From Candidatus Rhodoblastus alkanivorans (GTDB taxonomy: Bacteria; Pseudomonadota; Alphaproteobacteria; Rhizobiales; Beijerinckiaceae): a DNA stretch of 64,000 bases. The stretch is from the NCBI RefSeq assembly GCF_022760755.1, contig NZ_JAIVFP010000001.1:3080001-3144000 (forward strand). Direction: 5' to 3'. Both the position numbers and the translations under genes were made by a program. Positions 25,042 through 35,021 of the stretch are shown here, one piece after another; positions within the stretch are counted from its first letter, which is position 1, and each line of letters begins with the position of its first letter. The notes under the pieces are model-generated. The model did not search any database, was not told where the DNA came from, and saw only the letters and a program-made list of their open reading frames with translations.

Positions 25042-26511
25042 TCAGAGTCCCAGTTTCGCCTTCAACAGATCGTTCACCGCCTGCGGATTGGCCTTGCCGC
25101 CTGTCGCCTTCATCACCTGACCGACGAACCAGCCGAGCATGGTCGGCTTGGCTTTCGCCTGTTCGACCTTGTCGGGATTCTTGGCGATGATCTCATCCAC
25201 CGCCGCCTCGATCGCGCCGGTATCGGTGACCTGTTTCATGCCTCGCGTTTCGACGATCTGCGTCGGGGCGCCGCCCTCGGTCCACACGATTTCGAACAGG
25301 TCCTTGGCGATCTTTCCGGAGATCACATTGCTTGCGATCAGATCGACGATGGCGCCGATCTGCGCCGCGGAAACCGGCGAGTCCTCGATTCCCCTGCCTT
25401 CCTTGTTCAGGCGGCCAAAAAGTTCGTTGATCACCCAGTTGGCGACGAGTTTCGCATCGCGGCCTTTCGCCGCCTCCTCGAAATAATCGGCCGAGGCGCG
25501 CTCCAGCACCAGCACGCCCGCGTCATAGGGCGAGAGCCCATATTGCGCGATGAAACGGGCCTTCTTCTCGTCCGGCAGTTCGGGCAGGTTCTTCCCCAGC
25601 TCGTCCACATAGGCCTGGTCGAATTCGAGCGGCAGCAGATCGGGGTCGGGGAAATAGCGATAGTCATGCGCTTCTTCCTTGGAGCGCATCGAGCGCGTCT
25701 CGCCCTTGTTGGGATCGTAGAGCCGCGTCTCCTGATCTATTGTTCCGCCGTCTTCGAGAATGCCGATCTGGCGGCGCGCCTCGACGTCGATCGCCTGGCC
25801 GATGAAGCGGATCGAATTGACGTTCTTGATCTCGCAGCGCGTGCCATAGGGCGCGCCCGGCTTGCGCACCGAAACATTGACGTCGGCGCGCAAAGACCCC
25901 TGCTCCATATTGCCGTCGCAGGTCCCGGCATAGCGCAGGATGGTGCGCAGCTTGGTCACATAGGCCTTGGCCTCGTCCGCCGAGCGCATGTCGGGTTTCG
26001 ACACGATCTCCATCAACGCGACGCCGGAGCGGTTCAAATCGACATGGGAATCGTTGGCGCCGAGATCGTGCAGGGATTTGCCGGCGTCCTGTTCGAGATG
26101 CAGGCGCTCGATGCCGACCTTGATCTGCTCGGTCGGCGACAGATCGACCAAAACCTCGCCCTCGCCGACGATGGGATGTTTGTACTGGCTGATCTGATAG
26201 CCCTGCGGCAGGTCGGGGTAGAAGTAATTCTTGCGGTCGAACACCGAGCGATGATTGATCTGCGCCTTCAGCGCCAGGCCGGTGCGGATCGCCTGTTTGA
26301 CGCATTCCTCGTTGATGACGGGGAGCATGCCCGGCATGGCCGCGTCCACCAGCGAGACATGGCTGTTGGGCGCGCCGCCGAATTCGGTCGAGGCGCCGGA
26401 GAAAAGCTTTGCGTGGCTCGTCACCTGGGCGTGGATTTCAAGGCCGATGACGACTTCCCATTCGCCGGTCGCGCCCGGGATCAGTTTGGAAGAACTGGCG
26501 TGCGTATTCAT
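25042..26511 (-). CDS. gatB: Asp/Glu-tRNA amidotransferase subunit B
   Basis: The tRNA-binding kinase-like subunit of GatCAB, which converts Glu-tRNA(Gln) and Asp-tRNA(Asn) to the amide forms in the cytoplasm. The 489-residue protein shows [12 protein letters not shown], the zinc/Mg region around [22 protein letters not shown] and the [12 protein letters not shown] block, then DPDLLPLEF and a C-terminal YqeY-like tail ending in [13 protein letters not shown]. The start ATG overlaps the stop of the chorismate-mutase gene as ATGA. It is the last gene of gatC-gatA-aroQ-gatB. Confidence 0.97.
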   Translation of the reverse strand: MNTHASSSKLIPGATGEWEVVIGLEIHAQVTSHAKLFSGASTEFGGAPNSHVSLVDAAMPGMLPVINEECVKQAIRTGLALKAQINHRSVFDRKNYFYPDLPQGYQISQYKHPIVGEGEVLVDLSPTEQIKVGIERLHLEQDAGKSLHDLGANDSHVDLNRSGVALMEIVSKPDMRSADEAKAYVTKLRTILRYAGTCDGNMEQGSLRADVNVSVRKPGAPYGTRCEIKNVNSIRFIGQAIDVEARRQIGILEDGGTIDQETRLYDPNKGETRSMRSKEEAHDYRYFPDPDLLPLEFDQAYVDELGKNLPELPDEKKARFIAQYGLSPYDAGVLVLERASADYFEEAAKGRDAKLVANWVINELFGRLNKEGRGIEDSPVSAAQIGAIVDLIASNVISGKIAKDLFEIVWTEGGAPTQIVETRGMKQVTDTGAIEAAVDEIIAKNPDKVEQAKAKPTMLGWFVGQVMKATGGKANPQAVNDLLKAKLGL

Positions 26512-26825
26512 GCGGGATCGCCTTTCCTGTCTGACAAATCTTTCATCAGACGCTCTTCATATGCAATCGACCATTCGATGATCGCGGTCCACAGGGATCG
26601 CGCGAGATCGGGATCGAGATTTTTTTCCTTTGCCCGCGCGGCGACGCGGGCAAGCACTTCATCGACGCGCGGCCCGATGCGCGCCGGCCAGCGGATACGG
26701 CTCTTGATGTCCGCCGCCTCCTCGATGCAGCGCTGGCGCTCGGCGAGCGCATCAACGAGGGCGGCGTCGAGCGAGTCGATTCTCTGGCGCAATGCGGCCA
26801 TGTCCGCGTTGTTCGCCGCAGCCAT
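26508..26825 (-). CDS. Chorismate mutase (AroQ class) within the gat operon
   Basis: A 105-residue all-helical protein resembling AroQ-type chorismate mutases, which convert chorismate to prephenate for Phe/Tyr synthesis. The first helix has [22 protein letters not shown] with the conserved Arg, then [13 protein letters not shown] and a final helix [13 protein letters not shown]. The exact start is uncertain: several in-frame starts exist, one overlapping the gatA stop. It is translationally coupled to gatB by an ATGA overlap. Salicylate-type isochorismate lyases share the fold, so the precise reaction is not certain. Confidence 0.78.
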   Translation of the reverse strand: MAAANNADMAALRQRIDSLDAALVDALAERQRCIEEAADIKSRIRWPARIGPRVDEVLARVAARAKEKNLDPDLARSLWTAIIEWSIAYEERLMKDLSDRKGDPA

Positions 26826-26848
26826 CTCGTCTGCGCCGCTCACGGCGT

Positions 26849-28330
26849 TCAGCCCCACCAGCTTTCCGGCAGGCCGATCTTCGGCGCCGCCTCCTCGATG
26901 ACCTGGCCGAGCGAAAAGATGGTTTCCTCCTCGAACGGCCGGCCGATCAATTGCAGGCCAAGCGGCAGACCCTCCGCCGAAAGGCCGCCGGGCACGACGA
27001 GGCCCGGCAGGCCTGCCATGTTCACGGTGACGGTGAAAACGTCATTGAGATACATTTCCACCGGATCGGACGAACCCTTTTCGCCGAGCGCGAAAGCCGC
27101 CGACGGGGTCGCGGGAGTGAGGATCGCGTCCACGCCGGCTTCGTAAGCGAGGTCGAAATCGCGCTTGATCAGCGAGCGGATTTTTTGCGCGCGCAGGTAA
27201 TAGGCGTCGTAATAGCCGGCCGACAGCACATAAGTGCCAATCATGATGCGGCGGCGCACTTCCTTCCCGAAACCTTCGGCGCGGGTGAGCTCGTAAAGAT
27301 CGACAATATCCTTGCCGGTCTTGCGCAACCCATAACGTACGCCGTCGTAACGGGCGAGATTGGAAGACGCTTCCGCCGGCGCGACGATGTAATAGGCCGG
27401 CAAAGCGTGCTTGGTGTGGGGCAGCGAGATTTCGCGGATTTCGGCGCCCGCCGCCCGCAGCCAGGCGACGCCCTGATCCCACAAAGCCCCGATCTCGGCC
27501 GACAGGCCATCGAGGCGATATTCCTTCGGAATGCCGATCACCTTGCCCTTGACCGAGGCGCCGATGGCCCTTTCGTAATCCGGCACAGGCGCGTCCACGC
27601 TGGTGGTGTCCTTAGGGTCATGCCCCGCCATCGAGCGCAGCAGAATCGCCGTATCGCGCACATTCTGCGCGATCGGCCCGGCCTGGTCGAGCGACGAGGC
27701 GAAGGCCACTATGCCAAAGCGCGAGCAGCGGCCATAGGTCGGCTTGATCCCGACGGTTCCGGTAAAGGCCGCGGGCTGGCGGATCGAGCCGCCGGTGTCG
27801 GTCGCCGTCGCCCCAAGGCACAGCCGCGCCGCGACCGCCGCCGCCGAGCCGCCCGAGGAGCCGCCGGGGACGAGTTTGGCGTCGGAGCCGCTGCGCCGCC
27901 AGGGCGAGATCACCGGACCGAAATAAGAGGTCTCGTTCGACGAGCCCATGGCGAATTCGTCGAGATTGAGTTTTCCCAGCATGGTCGCGCCGTCGCGCCA
28001 CAGATTGGCGGTGACGGTGGACTCATATTGCGGCACGAAACCTTCGAGAATATGGCTCGCGGCGGTCGTCTGGACGCCTTCGGTCGCGTAAAGGTCCTTG
28101 ATCCCGAGCGGGATGCCTTCCAGCGGGCGGGCTTCGCCCCTGGCGAGCCTTTCGTCGCTGGCTTTGGCCTGCTCGAGCGCCTTTTCCGGCGTTTCGACAA
28201 TAAAGGCGTTGAGGCTCTTCGCCCGCGCCATGGCGGCAATGAAAGCCTGGCTCAGTTCGACCGCCGAGAATTTTTTGGCGGCGAGGCCCTCGCGCGCTTG
28301 CGCAAGCGTCAGGCGGGTCAGATCGGACAT
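26849..28330 (-). CDS. gatA: Asp/Glu-tRNA amidotransferase subunit A
   Basis: The amidase subunit of GatCAB, which releases ammonia from glutamine. The 493-residue protein has the amidase-signature catalytic triad Lys in [12 protein letters not shown] (about 78), and the two Ser in the Gly/Ser-rich region [15 protein letters not shown] and [10 protein letters not shown] (about 150-180). It ends with [19 protein letters not shown], typical of GatA. It follows gatC by 14 bp and precedes the chorismate-mutase gene, all on the minus strand. Confidence 0.97.
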   Translation of the reverse strand: MSDLTRLTLAQAREGLAAKKFSAVELSQAFIAAMARAKSLNAFIVETPEKALEQAKASDERLARGEARPLEGIPLGIKDLYATEGVQTTAASHILEGFVPQYESTVTANLWRDGATMLGKLNLDEFAMGSSNETSYFGPVISPWRRSGSDAKLVPGGSSGGSAAAVAARLCLGATATDTGGSIRQPAAFTGTVGIKPTYGRCSRFGIVAFASSLDQAGPIAQNVRDTAILLRSMAGHDPKDTTSVDAPVPDYERAIGASVKGKVIGIPKEYRLDGLSAEIGALWDQGVAWLRAAGAEIREISLPHTKHALPAYYIVAPAEASSNLARYDGVRYGLRKTGKDIVDLYELTRAEGFGKEVRRRIMIGTYVLSAGYYDAYYLRAQKIRSLIKRDFDLAYEAGVDAILTPATPSAAFALGEKGSSDPVEMYLNDVFTVTVNMAGLPGLVVPGGLSAEGLPLGLQLIGRPFEEETIFSLGQVIEEAAPKIGLPESWWG

Positions 28331-28344
28331 ATCGCGTCCCTTTG

Positions 28345-28632
28345 CTATTCGATGACTTTCGGTACGACGAAGAAACCGTCCTCGCGTGCGGGGGCGTTGG
28401 CCAGGACCTTTTCGACGATCTCGCCGTCGGTGACGACGTCTTCGCGTTTCTTCATCGTCATCGGCAGAACCGAGGTCATCGGTTCGACGCCCGAGACGTC
28501 GACCGCGTTCAACTCCTCGACGAAGCTCAGGATGGAATTGATTTCGTTCTGCAGGAAAGGCGCTTCTTCTTCGCTCACGCGAATGCGCGCGAGATGGGCG
28601 ATGCGCCGCACCGTCGCCAGATCGACCGACAT
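28345..28632 (-). CDS. gatC: Asp/Glu-tRNA amidotransferase subunit C
   Basis: The small stabilising subunit of GatCAB. Its 95 residues include [39 protein letters not shown] and a C-terminal [20 protein letters not shown]-type tail, all family hallmarks. GGAG six bases upstream of the ATG at MSVDLA supports this start over the one four codons earlier. It is first in the operon and divergent from minC. Confidence 0.95.
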   Translation of the reverse strand: MSVDLATVRRIAHLARIRVSEEEAPFLQNEINSILSFVEELNAVDVSGVEPMTSVLPMTMKKREDVVTDGEIVEKVLANAPAREDGFFVVPKVIE

Positions 28633-28789
28633 CGAGGGCTCCATGCTGGATGAGGCGGCTTCACCCGCCGCCTGTAAGGGCTCTAGCCTATACAGAAGGC
28701 GTTGCCGCGGCGCAACGATTGCGCCAGTTGATCCGACTGTGGAAATTCACCAGACACCCGGACCCGGCGAGGGAGCTGCGATCGATCCG

Positions 28790-28805
28790 TTAAGATTTCG
28801 TCAAC
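28790..28805 (+). promoter_or_regulatory. CtrA-like box upstream of minC
   Basis: TTAA-N7-TCAAC, one mismatch from the alphaproteobacterial CtrA consensus TTAA-N7-TTAAC, about 43 bases before the minC start. A second TTAAC half-site occurs at 28821-28825. CtrA control of min genes is reported in Sinorhizobium; its application here is inference. Confidence 0.45.
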
Positions 28806-28847
28806 CATTCCCATGCATGGTTAACGAAATGACAATGGGATGCTTCG

Positions 28848-29570
28848 ATGAACGCCCACGTTCGCTCTCCTGCCACGCTAAATCTGCGAACCCATTCGCT
28901 GATCGCGTTCGTTCTGCAGCCCGTGGAGCCGTTGAGCGAATGGCTCGGGACGCTTGACGGCTGGCTGGCCCAAGCCCCGAATTTCTTCGCCAACAAGCCG
29001 ATCATCCTCGATCTCGCCCAGATCGACATATCGGTGAAGGATTATCGCGACCTTCTGGGCCAGCTTGCGCGCCGCCATATCCGCGTCATGGGCGCGGAAG
29101 GCGCCAACCCGTCCCTGGTCGGGCCGCATCTGCCGCCGAAGGTGACGGGAGGCGTGCCCGTCGCGCCGCAAGAAACGCCCGCTGAAACGCCCGCTGAAAC
29201 CAATGCCGCACCCGCAGAGCCTGCGAAAGCCCCGCCGAGCGCCAAAACGCTGGTGATCGACGCGCCGGTGCGTTCCGGCCAATCGATCGTGAATCTCGAG
29301 GGCGACATAACGATCGTGGGCCGCGTCGCCTCAGGCGCCGAAATCATCGCTGGCGGATCGGTTCATGTTTATGGCGCGATCCAGGGCCGGGTCATCGCCG
29401 GCGTCTCCGGCGCGCCGAATGCGCGCATTTTCTGCACCGAAGCGCGCGCCGAACTGCTCTGCATCGGCGGCGCCTACAGGACCGCGGAGGACATGGATCC
29501 GAGGCTCGAGGGCAAAAGCGTCGAAGTCCGGCTGGCCGAAGGCGGCCTGCAGATCCGCATCTTGAATTGA
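28848..29570 (+). CDS. minC: Septum-site-determining protein MinC
   Basis: Inhibitor of FtsZ polymerisation that keeps septa away from cell poles. The 240-residue protein has an N-terminal SpoIIAA-like domain (about 1-100), an Ala/Pro/Thr/Glu-rich linker containing a duplicated ETPAETPAETN segment (about 110-130), and the C-terminal beta-helix (about 140-240) with GDITIVGRVASGAEIIAGGS and GRVIAGVSG. It is the first gene of minC-minD-minE, on the opposite strand from the dcw genes further on. Only a weak ribosome site is visible. Confidence 0.94.
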   Translation: MNAHVRSPATLNLRTHSLIAFVLQPVEPLSEWLGTLDGWLAQAPNFFANKPIILDLAQIDISVKDYRDLLGQLARRHIRVMGAEGANPSLVGPHLPPKVTGGVPVAPQETPAETPAETNAAPAEPAKAPPSAKTLVIDAPVRSGQSIVNLEGDITIVGRVASGAEIIAGGSVHVYGAIQGRVIAGVSGAPNARIFCTEARAELLCIGGAYRTAEDMDPRLEGKSVEVRLAEGGLQIRILN

Positions 29571-29586
29571 GGAAAAGGGGAGCGCA

Positions 29587-30402
29587 ATGAGCAAAGTCGT
29601 TGTGGTGACGTCAGGAAAAGGCGGCGTGGGCAAGACGACATCGACGGCTTCGCTCGGAGCCGCGCTGGCCAAGAGCGGCCAGCGGGTCTGCGTCGTCGAT
29701 TTCGACGTGGGCTTGCGCAATCTCGATCTGGTGATGGGCGCCGAGCGCAGGGTCGTCTATGACCTCATCAATGTCGCCCAGGGCGACATCAAGCTGTCGC
29801 AGGCGCTGATCCGCGACAAGCGCATCGACACATTGAACCTGCTCGCGGCGTCGCAGACCCGCGACAAAGACGCCTTGACGGAAGCGGGCGTGGAAAGGGT
29901 CATCGGCGAATTGCGCGGCGTCTTCGACTGGATTCTCTGCGACAGTCCGGCGGGAATCGAACGGGGCGCGACGCTGGCGATGCGCTTCGCCGACGAGGCG
30001 GTCGTGGTCACCAATCCGGAGGTGTCGTCGGTCCGCGATTCGGATCGCATCATCGGATTGCTGGATTCCAAGACCCTGCGCGCCGAACAAGGCCAGCGCA
30101 TGGAGAAACAGCTTCTCCTGACCCGTTTCGACGCTTCCCGCGCGAGCCGCGGCGAAATGCTCAGCGTCGACGATGTGCTGGACATCCTCTCCATTCCCCT
30201 GCTCGGGATCATTCCGGAGAGCGAGGACATCCTGCGGGCGTCCAATCTCGGCGCTCCCGTCACCATCAACGGATCGACGACCGAGGCGGCCCGCTCCTAT
30301 GAGCACGCGGCGCGCCGCCTCACCGGCGAATCGGTGCCCATGCTGTTTCCCGGCGAAAAGAAGTCGTTCCTCAATCGCATCCTCGGCCGGAGGGCGGCAT
30401 GA
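29587..30402 (+). CDS. minD: Septum-site-determining ATPase MinD
   Basis: A 271-residue membrane-associated ATPase that positions MinC. It carries the deviant Walker A SGKGGVGKTTSTASLG (about 10-25), VVDFDVGLRNLDLVMG and the switch region ILCDSPAGIERGA. The C-terminus KKSFLNRILGRRA can form the amphipathic membrane-targeting helix. It lies 16 bp after minC; AGGAAAAGGGGAG precedes the ATG. Its stop overlaps the minE start. Confidence 0.97.
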   Translation: MSKVVVVTSGKGGVGKTTSTASLGAALAKSGQRVCVVDFDVGLRNLDLVMGAERRVVYDLINVAQGDIKLSQALIRDKRIDTLNLLAASQTRDKDALTEAGVERVIGELRGVFDWILCDSPAGIERGATLAMRFADEAVVVTNPEVSSVRDSDRIIGLLDSKTLRAEQGQRMEKQLLLTRFDASRASRGEMLSVDDVLDILSIPLLGIIPESEDILRASNLGAPVTINGSTTEAARSYEHAARRLTGESVPMLFPGEKKSFLNRILGRRAA

Positions 30403-30695
30403 ACGTATTCGCCTTTTTCAAGACGCGCGGTTCCGCGCCGGTCGCGCGCGAGCGTTTGCAGATTCTGCTCGCGCACGAGCGCGTCACGCTGGGGCCCGGG
30501 AATCTCATCGCCATTCTGCGCGACGAACTCCTGGCGACGATCGCCAAACATGTCGAAATCGATCCGGAGGCTCTGAAGATCAAGATGGATCATTCGGGGG
30601 CCGTTTCCACGCTCGAGATCGATGTTGAGATCCCGACCGAGAAGATCGCTCCCAAGCCCGCCCTGCGGGAATCGGCGCGAGCGGCGGCGCGCTGA
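30399..30695 (+). CDS. minE: Cell-division topological specificity factor MinE
   Basis: A 98-residue regulator that stimulates MinD ATPase and drives pole-to-pole oscillation. It has the N-terminal membrane-binding segment (MNVFAFFKTR), the anti-MinCD helix ARERLQILLAHERV and the topological specificity domain with LLATIAKHVEIDPEALKIKMD. The start overlaps the minD stop as ATGA. Its C-terminal extension of about 15 residues is slightly longer than in E. coli. Confidence 0.95.
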   Translation: MNVFAFFKTRGSAPVARERLQILLAHERVTLGPGNLIAILRDELLATIAKHVEIDPEALKIKMDHSGAVSTLEIDVEIPTEKIAPKPALRESARAAAR

Positions 30696-30790
30696 AGCGG
30701 CGACCGCGCCGCAAACGCCTCAGAATCTCGGGCCGCGCCGCGATTTCGCCGCGCGGCCCGACGGCTTTTGACGCTCCGACGCCCAACATT

Positions 30791-31489
30791 TCAAAACTGG
30801 ATCGTCTCGCCGATCTCCGGACGATGGACCCGCGCCTTGGCGCCCTGCATGGCGGCGACGAAGGCGTCCGGCGTCTGGTCGATGATCGGGAAGGTGCCGT
30901 AATGCATCGGAATGACATGGCGGAAGTCGAAATAACGATTCACCGCCAGGGCCGCCGTCTTGCCGTCCATGGTGAAACGGTCGCCGACCGGAATGAGGCC
31001 GATTTCCGGCTGGTACATTTCGCGGATGAGGTCCATGTCGGAAAAGATCGCGGTGTCGCCGAAATGATAGACGCGCGGGCCGGATTCTGGCAGCAGGACC
31101 GCGCCATTGGGATTGCCGAGATAGACCGGCTTGCCGTCAATGATGGTGCTGGCCGAATGCAAAGCCGGCGTGAGCGCGACCGAGAATTCGCCGCAGGGAA
31201 TGGTCCCGCCGGTATTGCCGGGATTGATGTTTTCGGCGCCCTTGCTGTTGAGAAACATGCAGACTTCGAAATTGGCGACGATCTGCGCGCCGGTCTTTTT
31301 GGCGATCTCCGGCGCGTCGCCGATATGGTCGTCATGACCGTGGGTGAGGACGATATGGGTGACGCCCGCCGAGACCTCGTCCAGGCTGCCGGTGAATTTC
31401 GGATTGCCGGTGAGGAAGGGGTCGATCAGGATGTGCGAGTCGCGCAGATCGACGCGGAACGCCGAATGGCCGAGCCAGGTGATTTTCAT
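30791..31489 (-). CDS. Metallo-beta-lactamase-fold hydrolase (UPF0173)
   Basis: A 232-residue hydrolase of the UPF0173/YtkL group. It has the fold's metal ligands in LTHGHDDHIGD (about 52-62), a distal His in PALHSAST, Asp in FGDTAIFSDM, and the final His in IPMHYGTFP. The substrate is unknown; relatives are called metal-dependent hydrolases. GAGAGG lies 7 bases before the ATG used. Upstream in-frame starts would only add sequence without similarity. It converges with minE. Confidence 0.88.
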   Translation of the reverse strand: MKITWLGHSAFRVDLRDSHILIDPFLTGNPKFTGSLDEVSAGVTHIVLTHGHDDHIGDAPEIAKKTGAQIVANFEVCMFLNSKGAENINPGNTGGTIPCGEFSVALTPALHSASTIIDGKPVYLGNPNGAVLLPESGPRVYHFGDTAIFSDMDLIREMYQPEIGLIPVGDRFTMDGKTAALAVNRYFDFRHVIPMHYGTFPIIDQTPDAFVAAMQGAKARVHRPEIGETIQF

Positions 31490-31567
31490 GGGATCGCCTC
31501 TCATATCGCCTCTCATGGAGAATTGGCGGGAGTTTAGTCGCGCGCATGGTTGACGCAAGCGAAAGGG

Positions 31568-32161
31568 TCAGGGCGCGCGCGCCGTGACATAGAGCCAGTT
31601 TTCGCGCGCGCAGGCGATTTCCCAGGAGGCGAAGCCGGCCGCGCGCAAAAAGGGCGGCAAATCCTCCGCCTCCCAATGAAGGAAGTAGCGCGGCGCGCCG
31701 ATTTTCGCGTTCGACCATTCCTCGCCCCGTCCCCGTTTGAGGCTGAAGGCGAGGCGCCCGCCGGCCGCAAGCGCGCAGCGTAATTTGGCGAGCGCCAGGG
31801 CGAATTCATCACCCGTGAAATGCAGCAGCACGGCATTGGCGAAGATCAGGTCGTAGATTTCAGGAAGATCGTCAGTCAGGACGTTGAAAAGCCGCGCCTT
31901 CAGCCCCCGGGCGCGCAAGGTTTCGACGAAACCCGGCACGGCGTCGGCGCATTCGATGCGGAACCCCCGGCGGCGAATGTAAGCGGCGTCGCGGCCGAAG
32001 GCGGCGCCCAGTTCGAAAAGGCGCGCGGAAGGCGGCAAATCGGCCAGCAGCGCATCGATCCAGTCCTTCACCGCGCCGCTTACGTCCGGCGCCGTGCCGT
32101 CGACATAGGCCGCGAGCCGCGCGGCATAGGATTGCAACGTCTTTTCGTTCGAACCGGCCAT
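31568..32161 (-). CDS. Class I SAM-dependent methyltransferase
   Basis: A 197-residue methyltransferase. Motif I is RLFELGAAFGRDAAYIRRRG (about 42-61, glycine-rich SAM loop), motif II region IECADAVPGFV, and motif IV YDLIFANAVLLHF, followed by LAKLRCALAAGGRLAFSL. The substrate cannot be inferred from the sequence. It is divergent from ruvX, with about 45 bp between, and lies close to the UPF0173 gene on the same strand. Confidence 0.85.
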   Translation of the reverse strand: MAGSNEKTLQSYAARLAAYVDGTAPDVSGAVKDWIDALLADLPPSARLFELGAAFGRDAAYIRRRGFRIECADAVPGFVETLRARGLKARLFNVLTDDLPEIYDLIFANAVLLHFTGDEFALALAKLRCALAAGGRLAFSLKRGRGEEWSNAKIGAPRYFLHWEAEDLPPFLRAAGFASWEIACARENWLYVTARAP

Positions 32162-32205
32162 GGCGCGACGCTAGCCTAAACGCATGGCCCGTGTTAGCGG
32201 GAACC

Positions 32206-32697
32206 ATGACCGAACCGCAGAAAAACGCCGCCGTCGTGACGCTGGACGAGCTTGCCGGCCAGTTGAAGCGCAACGAGCGGCTGATGGGGATCGACCTCGG
32301 AACCAAGACCATCGGCCTGGCCCTGTCCGATGTCGAACGGCGGCTCGCCACGCCGCTCACGACGATCAAGCGCGTCAAATATACGCCGGATGTCGCGCAG
32401 ATGCTGGCCCTCGCCGACAACCACGGAGTTGCGGCTTTCGTGATCGGCCTGCCGCTCAATATGGACGGCACGGAAGGCCCGCGCGCCCAATCGACGCGCG
32501 CTTTCGTCAGACAAACCGCGCCCCTGGCCAAAAAACCCTTCGTGTTCTGGGACGAGCGGCTCTCGACCGCCGCCGTCACCCGCGAGTTGATCGCTCAGGA
32601 CGTCTCGCGCAAAACGCGCGCGGAAGTTGTGGACCGGATGGCCGCGGCCTATATCCTGCAAGGCGCGTTGGACCGCCTCCATCGACTTCCGGGATAA
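32206..32697 (+). CDS. ruvX: Putative Holliday junction resolvase / pre-16S rRNA nuclease
   Basis: A 163-residue YqgF/RuvX-family nuclease with RNase H-like fold. Conserved elements are MGIDLGTKTIGLALSD (first Asp), FVIGLPLNMDG, WDERLSTAAVTREL with the Glu, and DRMAAAYILQ with the last Asp. It is involved in 16S rRNA 5' maturation and possibly recombination. Family length is slightly extended at the N-terminus. A start five codons earlier is possible, but the ATG at MTEPQK has a better upstream sequence. Confidence 0.9.
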   Translation: MTEPQKNAAVVTLDELAGQLKRNERLMGIDLGTKTIGLALSDVERRLATPLTTIKRVKYTPDVAQMLALADNHGVAAFVIGLPLNMDGTEGPRAQSTRAFVRQTAPLAKKPFVFWDERLSTAAVTRELIAQDVSRKTRAEVVDRMAAAYILQGALDRLHRLPG

Positions 32698-32910
32698 ATC
32701 AAGCCAAGATTTAAGATGAGATTTACGCCTTAACCATCGACCACAAACACAAATCGCGTTAAACTTCTGGATCGCCTCAAGACGAGACGCTCGCGGGCCA
32801 AGGCGCTACAACCCTTGCTTGTCCGTGGAGCGGCGCTGGCGGGGATGCCTCCGGTCGGACGAACTTGGCCCCTGCCCGCGTCTCGCCAGTTTTCGGTTCT
32901 TCGGTGTTCC

Positions 32911-33210
32911 ATGACCAAGAAATCCAGGAAAAAAGCCGCAATGGATTTAGACGCCTTTGCCTCTGAAACGCCGGCCGCAAACGACGCAAACGACGAAGAT
33001 TTCCGCTACGACACCGAGGACGACGGCGCCGACGCGCCCGCGGCCGGCTCGGCGGAAGAGACCGCGCGCTATATTTCGGACATGGTCGGCTCGCTCGCCC
33101 TGATAGCGCGCGACGCCAGGCTCGACCTCCTCAACTATCTGCTGGAAATGGCCCGCGTCGAGGCCGAGATGCAGGCCCGGCAGACCGAGACGCCTTTTGA
33201 CGAGGATTGA
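32911..33210 (+). CDS. Small acidic protein of unknown function
   Basis: A 99-residue protein. After a basic start (MTKKSRKKAAM) it is Asp/Glu/Ala-rich (DEDFRYDTEDDGAD), then has a predicted helix ISDMVGSLALIARDARLDLLNYLLEMARVEAE. No family is recognised, and there is no signal peptide. It precedes the convergent dprA stop by only one base. An alternative start is MDLDAF, ten codons later. The preceding 213-bp gap holds several TTAA motifs but no clear promoter. Confidence 0.6.
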   Translation: MTKKSRKKAAMDLDAFASETPAANDANDEDFRYDTEDDGADAPAAGSAEETARYISDMVGSLALIARDARLDLLNYLLEMARVEAEMQARQTETPFDED

Positions 33211-34431
33211 TCAGCCGATCAGCGCGACGCGGTCGCCGCCGTGGCGTTCGATCCGGCCTTCGATTTCCAGCTCCTGCAGGATCAGACGGATTTCCTGAAC
33301 CGAAAATCCGCTGGCGCGGGCGAGATCGTCCACGCCAATAGGCGCCGGCCCGAGCAGGCGCTCGACCCTTTCGCGGCCCGTCTCGGCGTCGCGGCGCTCT
33401 GCGCCATTCGCCTTAAAGTCCTGCCCGGCGTCCAATTCGTCGTCCACGAATTCGAGCGCGAGCGGCGCGGCGGGCGCGATCCCGTCCCATTCGTCCCACA
33501 GCGGCTCGTCATAGGGCGCCGGCTCGGGCTCGAACAGCAGGTCGTAACGTGCGGCGCCGCGCGCGGCGAGCGGCGCGACGACGTCGATCACATCCTGCGC
33601 GTCCATGCAAAGCAGCGCGCCGTCGCGAATAAGGTCGAGCGCCCCCGCCGCGCGCGGATCGAGCGGCGAGCCCGGCACGGCGAAAACCTCGCGGCCCTGC
33701 TCCTGGGCGAAGCGCGCCGTGATCAGCGAGCCCGAGCGCCGCGCCGCCTCGACCACCACCGTCGCCAGGGACAGGCCGGAGACGATGCGGTTGCGGCGGG
33801 GAAAATCACGGCCGCGCGGCTCATAGCCAAAGGGCATTTCGGAGATCACCACGCCGCGCGCGGCCATGTCTTCGAGCAGATCGAGATTTTCCGGCGGATA
33901 GGGCCTGTCGAGCCCGCCCGCGAGCACGCCGACCGCGCCGGTCGGCAGCGAGGCTTTATGGGCGCAGGCGTCGATGCCGCGCGCCGCGCCCGAAACCACG
34001 GCATAGCCCGCCGCGCCCAGGCCCAGCCCGAGCCTTTCGGTCATGGCGAGCCCCGCGGCCGAGGCGTTGCGCGAGCCGACCAGCGCGACCATGGGCTTGC
34101 GCAACAGGCCGGCGTCGCCGCGAACCGCGATCAGAGGCGGCGGCGCGTCGATCGCCCGCAGCGCGGGCGGAAAATCCGGCTCGCATAAAGCGATGAAGCG
34201 GGCGCCGAGGCGCGCGGCCCGCTCCCATTCGCGCAAAGCCATATCGCGCGAGGCCAGCGTCACCGGCCGGCCCCTGCCCTGGCGGATCAGCTCTGGCAGA
34301 GCGCGCAGCGCGGCGCCGGCGTCGCCATGGCGCTGGATCAAGGCGAGGAAAGTGCGCGGACCGATGTTTTCGCAACGGATGAGTTGCAGCCAGTCAAGTT
34401 TCTGTTCGTCGGTGAGGCGCGCCGCCTTCAT
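33211..34431 (-). CDS. dprA: DNA-processing protein DprA
   Basis: A 406-residue protein that loads RecA on incoming single-stranded DNA. It has the N-terminal SAM/HhH-like region ([19 protein letters not shown]), a Rossmann-like core with [60 protein letters not shown] and [25 protein letters not shown], and a C-terminal winged-helix domain ending in [17 protein letters not shown]. Its ATG overlaps the plsY stop (ATGA), so it is translated as the last gene of pyrC'-plsY-dprA. The long upstream in-frame extension belongs to the antisense frame of plsY. Confidence 0.94.
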   Translation of the reverse strand: MKAARLTDEQKLDWLQLIRCENIGPRTFLALIQRHGDAGAALRALPELIRQGRGRPVTLASRDMALREWERAARLGARFIALCEPDFPPALRAIDAPPPLIAVRGDAGLLRKPMVALVGSRNASAAGLAMTERLGLGLGAAGYAVVSGAARGIDACAHKASLPTGAVGVLAGGLDRPYPPENLDLLEDMAARGVVISEMPFGYEPRGRDFPRRNRIVSGLSLATVVVEAARRSGSLITARFAQEQGREVFAVPGSPLDPRAAGALDLIRDGALLCMDAQDVIDVVAPLAARGAARYDLLFEPEPAPYDEPLWDEWDGIAPAAPLALEFVDDELDAGQDFKANGAERRDAETGRERVERLLGPAPIGVDDLARASGFSVQEIRLILQELEIEGRIERHGGDRVALIG

Positions 34432-35021
34432 TTCTTCTGGCCGATCCTGCCTTCGGTCCCCGCGCGCAGCCGGGCGATGTTTTCCCTGTGCTTGACCCAC
34501 AGGATCGCGGCCATGACCGCAAGCAGATCGGCGTGGCCGGGAAGGCCCAGCAGCCAAAGCACGACAGGCGACAAAGCGCTGGCGACCAAAGCCGAGAGCG
34601 ACGAATATTTCGAAAGAAAAGCTGTCGCGAGCCAGATCGCCATGAAGGCCAGACCGGCGGGCCAGGCGAAGCCGAACAGGCAGCCGAGAAAGGTCGCAAC
34701 GCCCTTGCCGCCCTTGAACTTGAGCCAGGCCGGGAAAATATGGCCGAGAAAGGCCGCGAACCCCGCCAGGGCGCCGGCTTCGAGCGAAAAGCGGGACATG
34801 ATGAGCACCGCCGCCGTCCCCTTGAGCGCGTCGAGCAGCAGAGTCGCGGCGGCTATGTCCTTGCGCCCGGTGCGCAGCACATTGGTCGCGCCAATATTGC
34901 CGGAGCCGATCGCGCGCACGTCGCCGAGCCCCGCGGCTTTGGTGAGCAGCAGGCCGAAGGGAATCGAGCCGAGGCCATAGCCGATAAGAAGCGCAAGAAG
35001 CGCGAGCGGAAGGGAAATCAT
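34428..35021 (-). CDS. plsY: Acyl-phosphate:glycerol-3-phosphate acyltransferase
   Basis: An integral membrane enzyme that transfers acyl chains from acyl-phosphate to glycerol 3-phosphate in phospholipid synthesis. The 197-residue protein has about five to seven hydrophobic segments. It carries the family motifs [47 protein letters not shown], and the last cytoplasmic [14 protein letters not shown]. Both ends are coupled: ATGA with pyrC' upstream and ATGA with dprA downstream. Confidence 0.95.
   Translation of the reverse strand: MISLPLALLALLIGYGLGSIPFGLLLTKAAGLGDVRAIGSGNIGATNVLRTGRKDIAAATLLLDALKGTAAVLIMSRFSLEAGALAGFAAFLGHIFPAWLKFKGGKGVATFLGCLFGFAWPAGLAFMAIWLATAFLSKYSSLSALVASALSPVVLWLLGLPGHADLLAVMAAILWVKHRENIARLRAGTEGRIGQKK

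Noticed and set aside
24543-25190. A 215-residue plus-strand frame across the gap before gatB
   Set aside because: No ribosome site, no domain, and it runs into antisense gatB.
26792-28957. A 721-residue plus-strand frame opposite gatA and gatC
   Set aside because: Same explanation: it mirrors well-conserved minus-strand genes and shows no domain.
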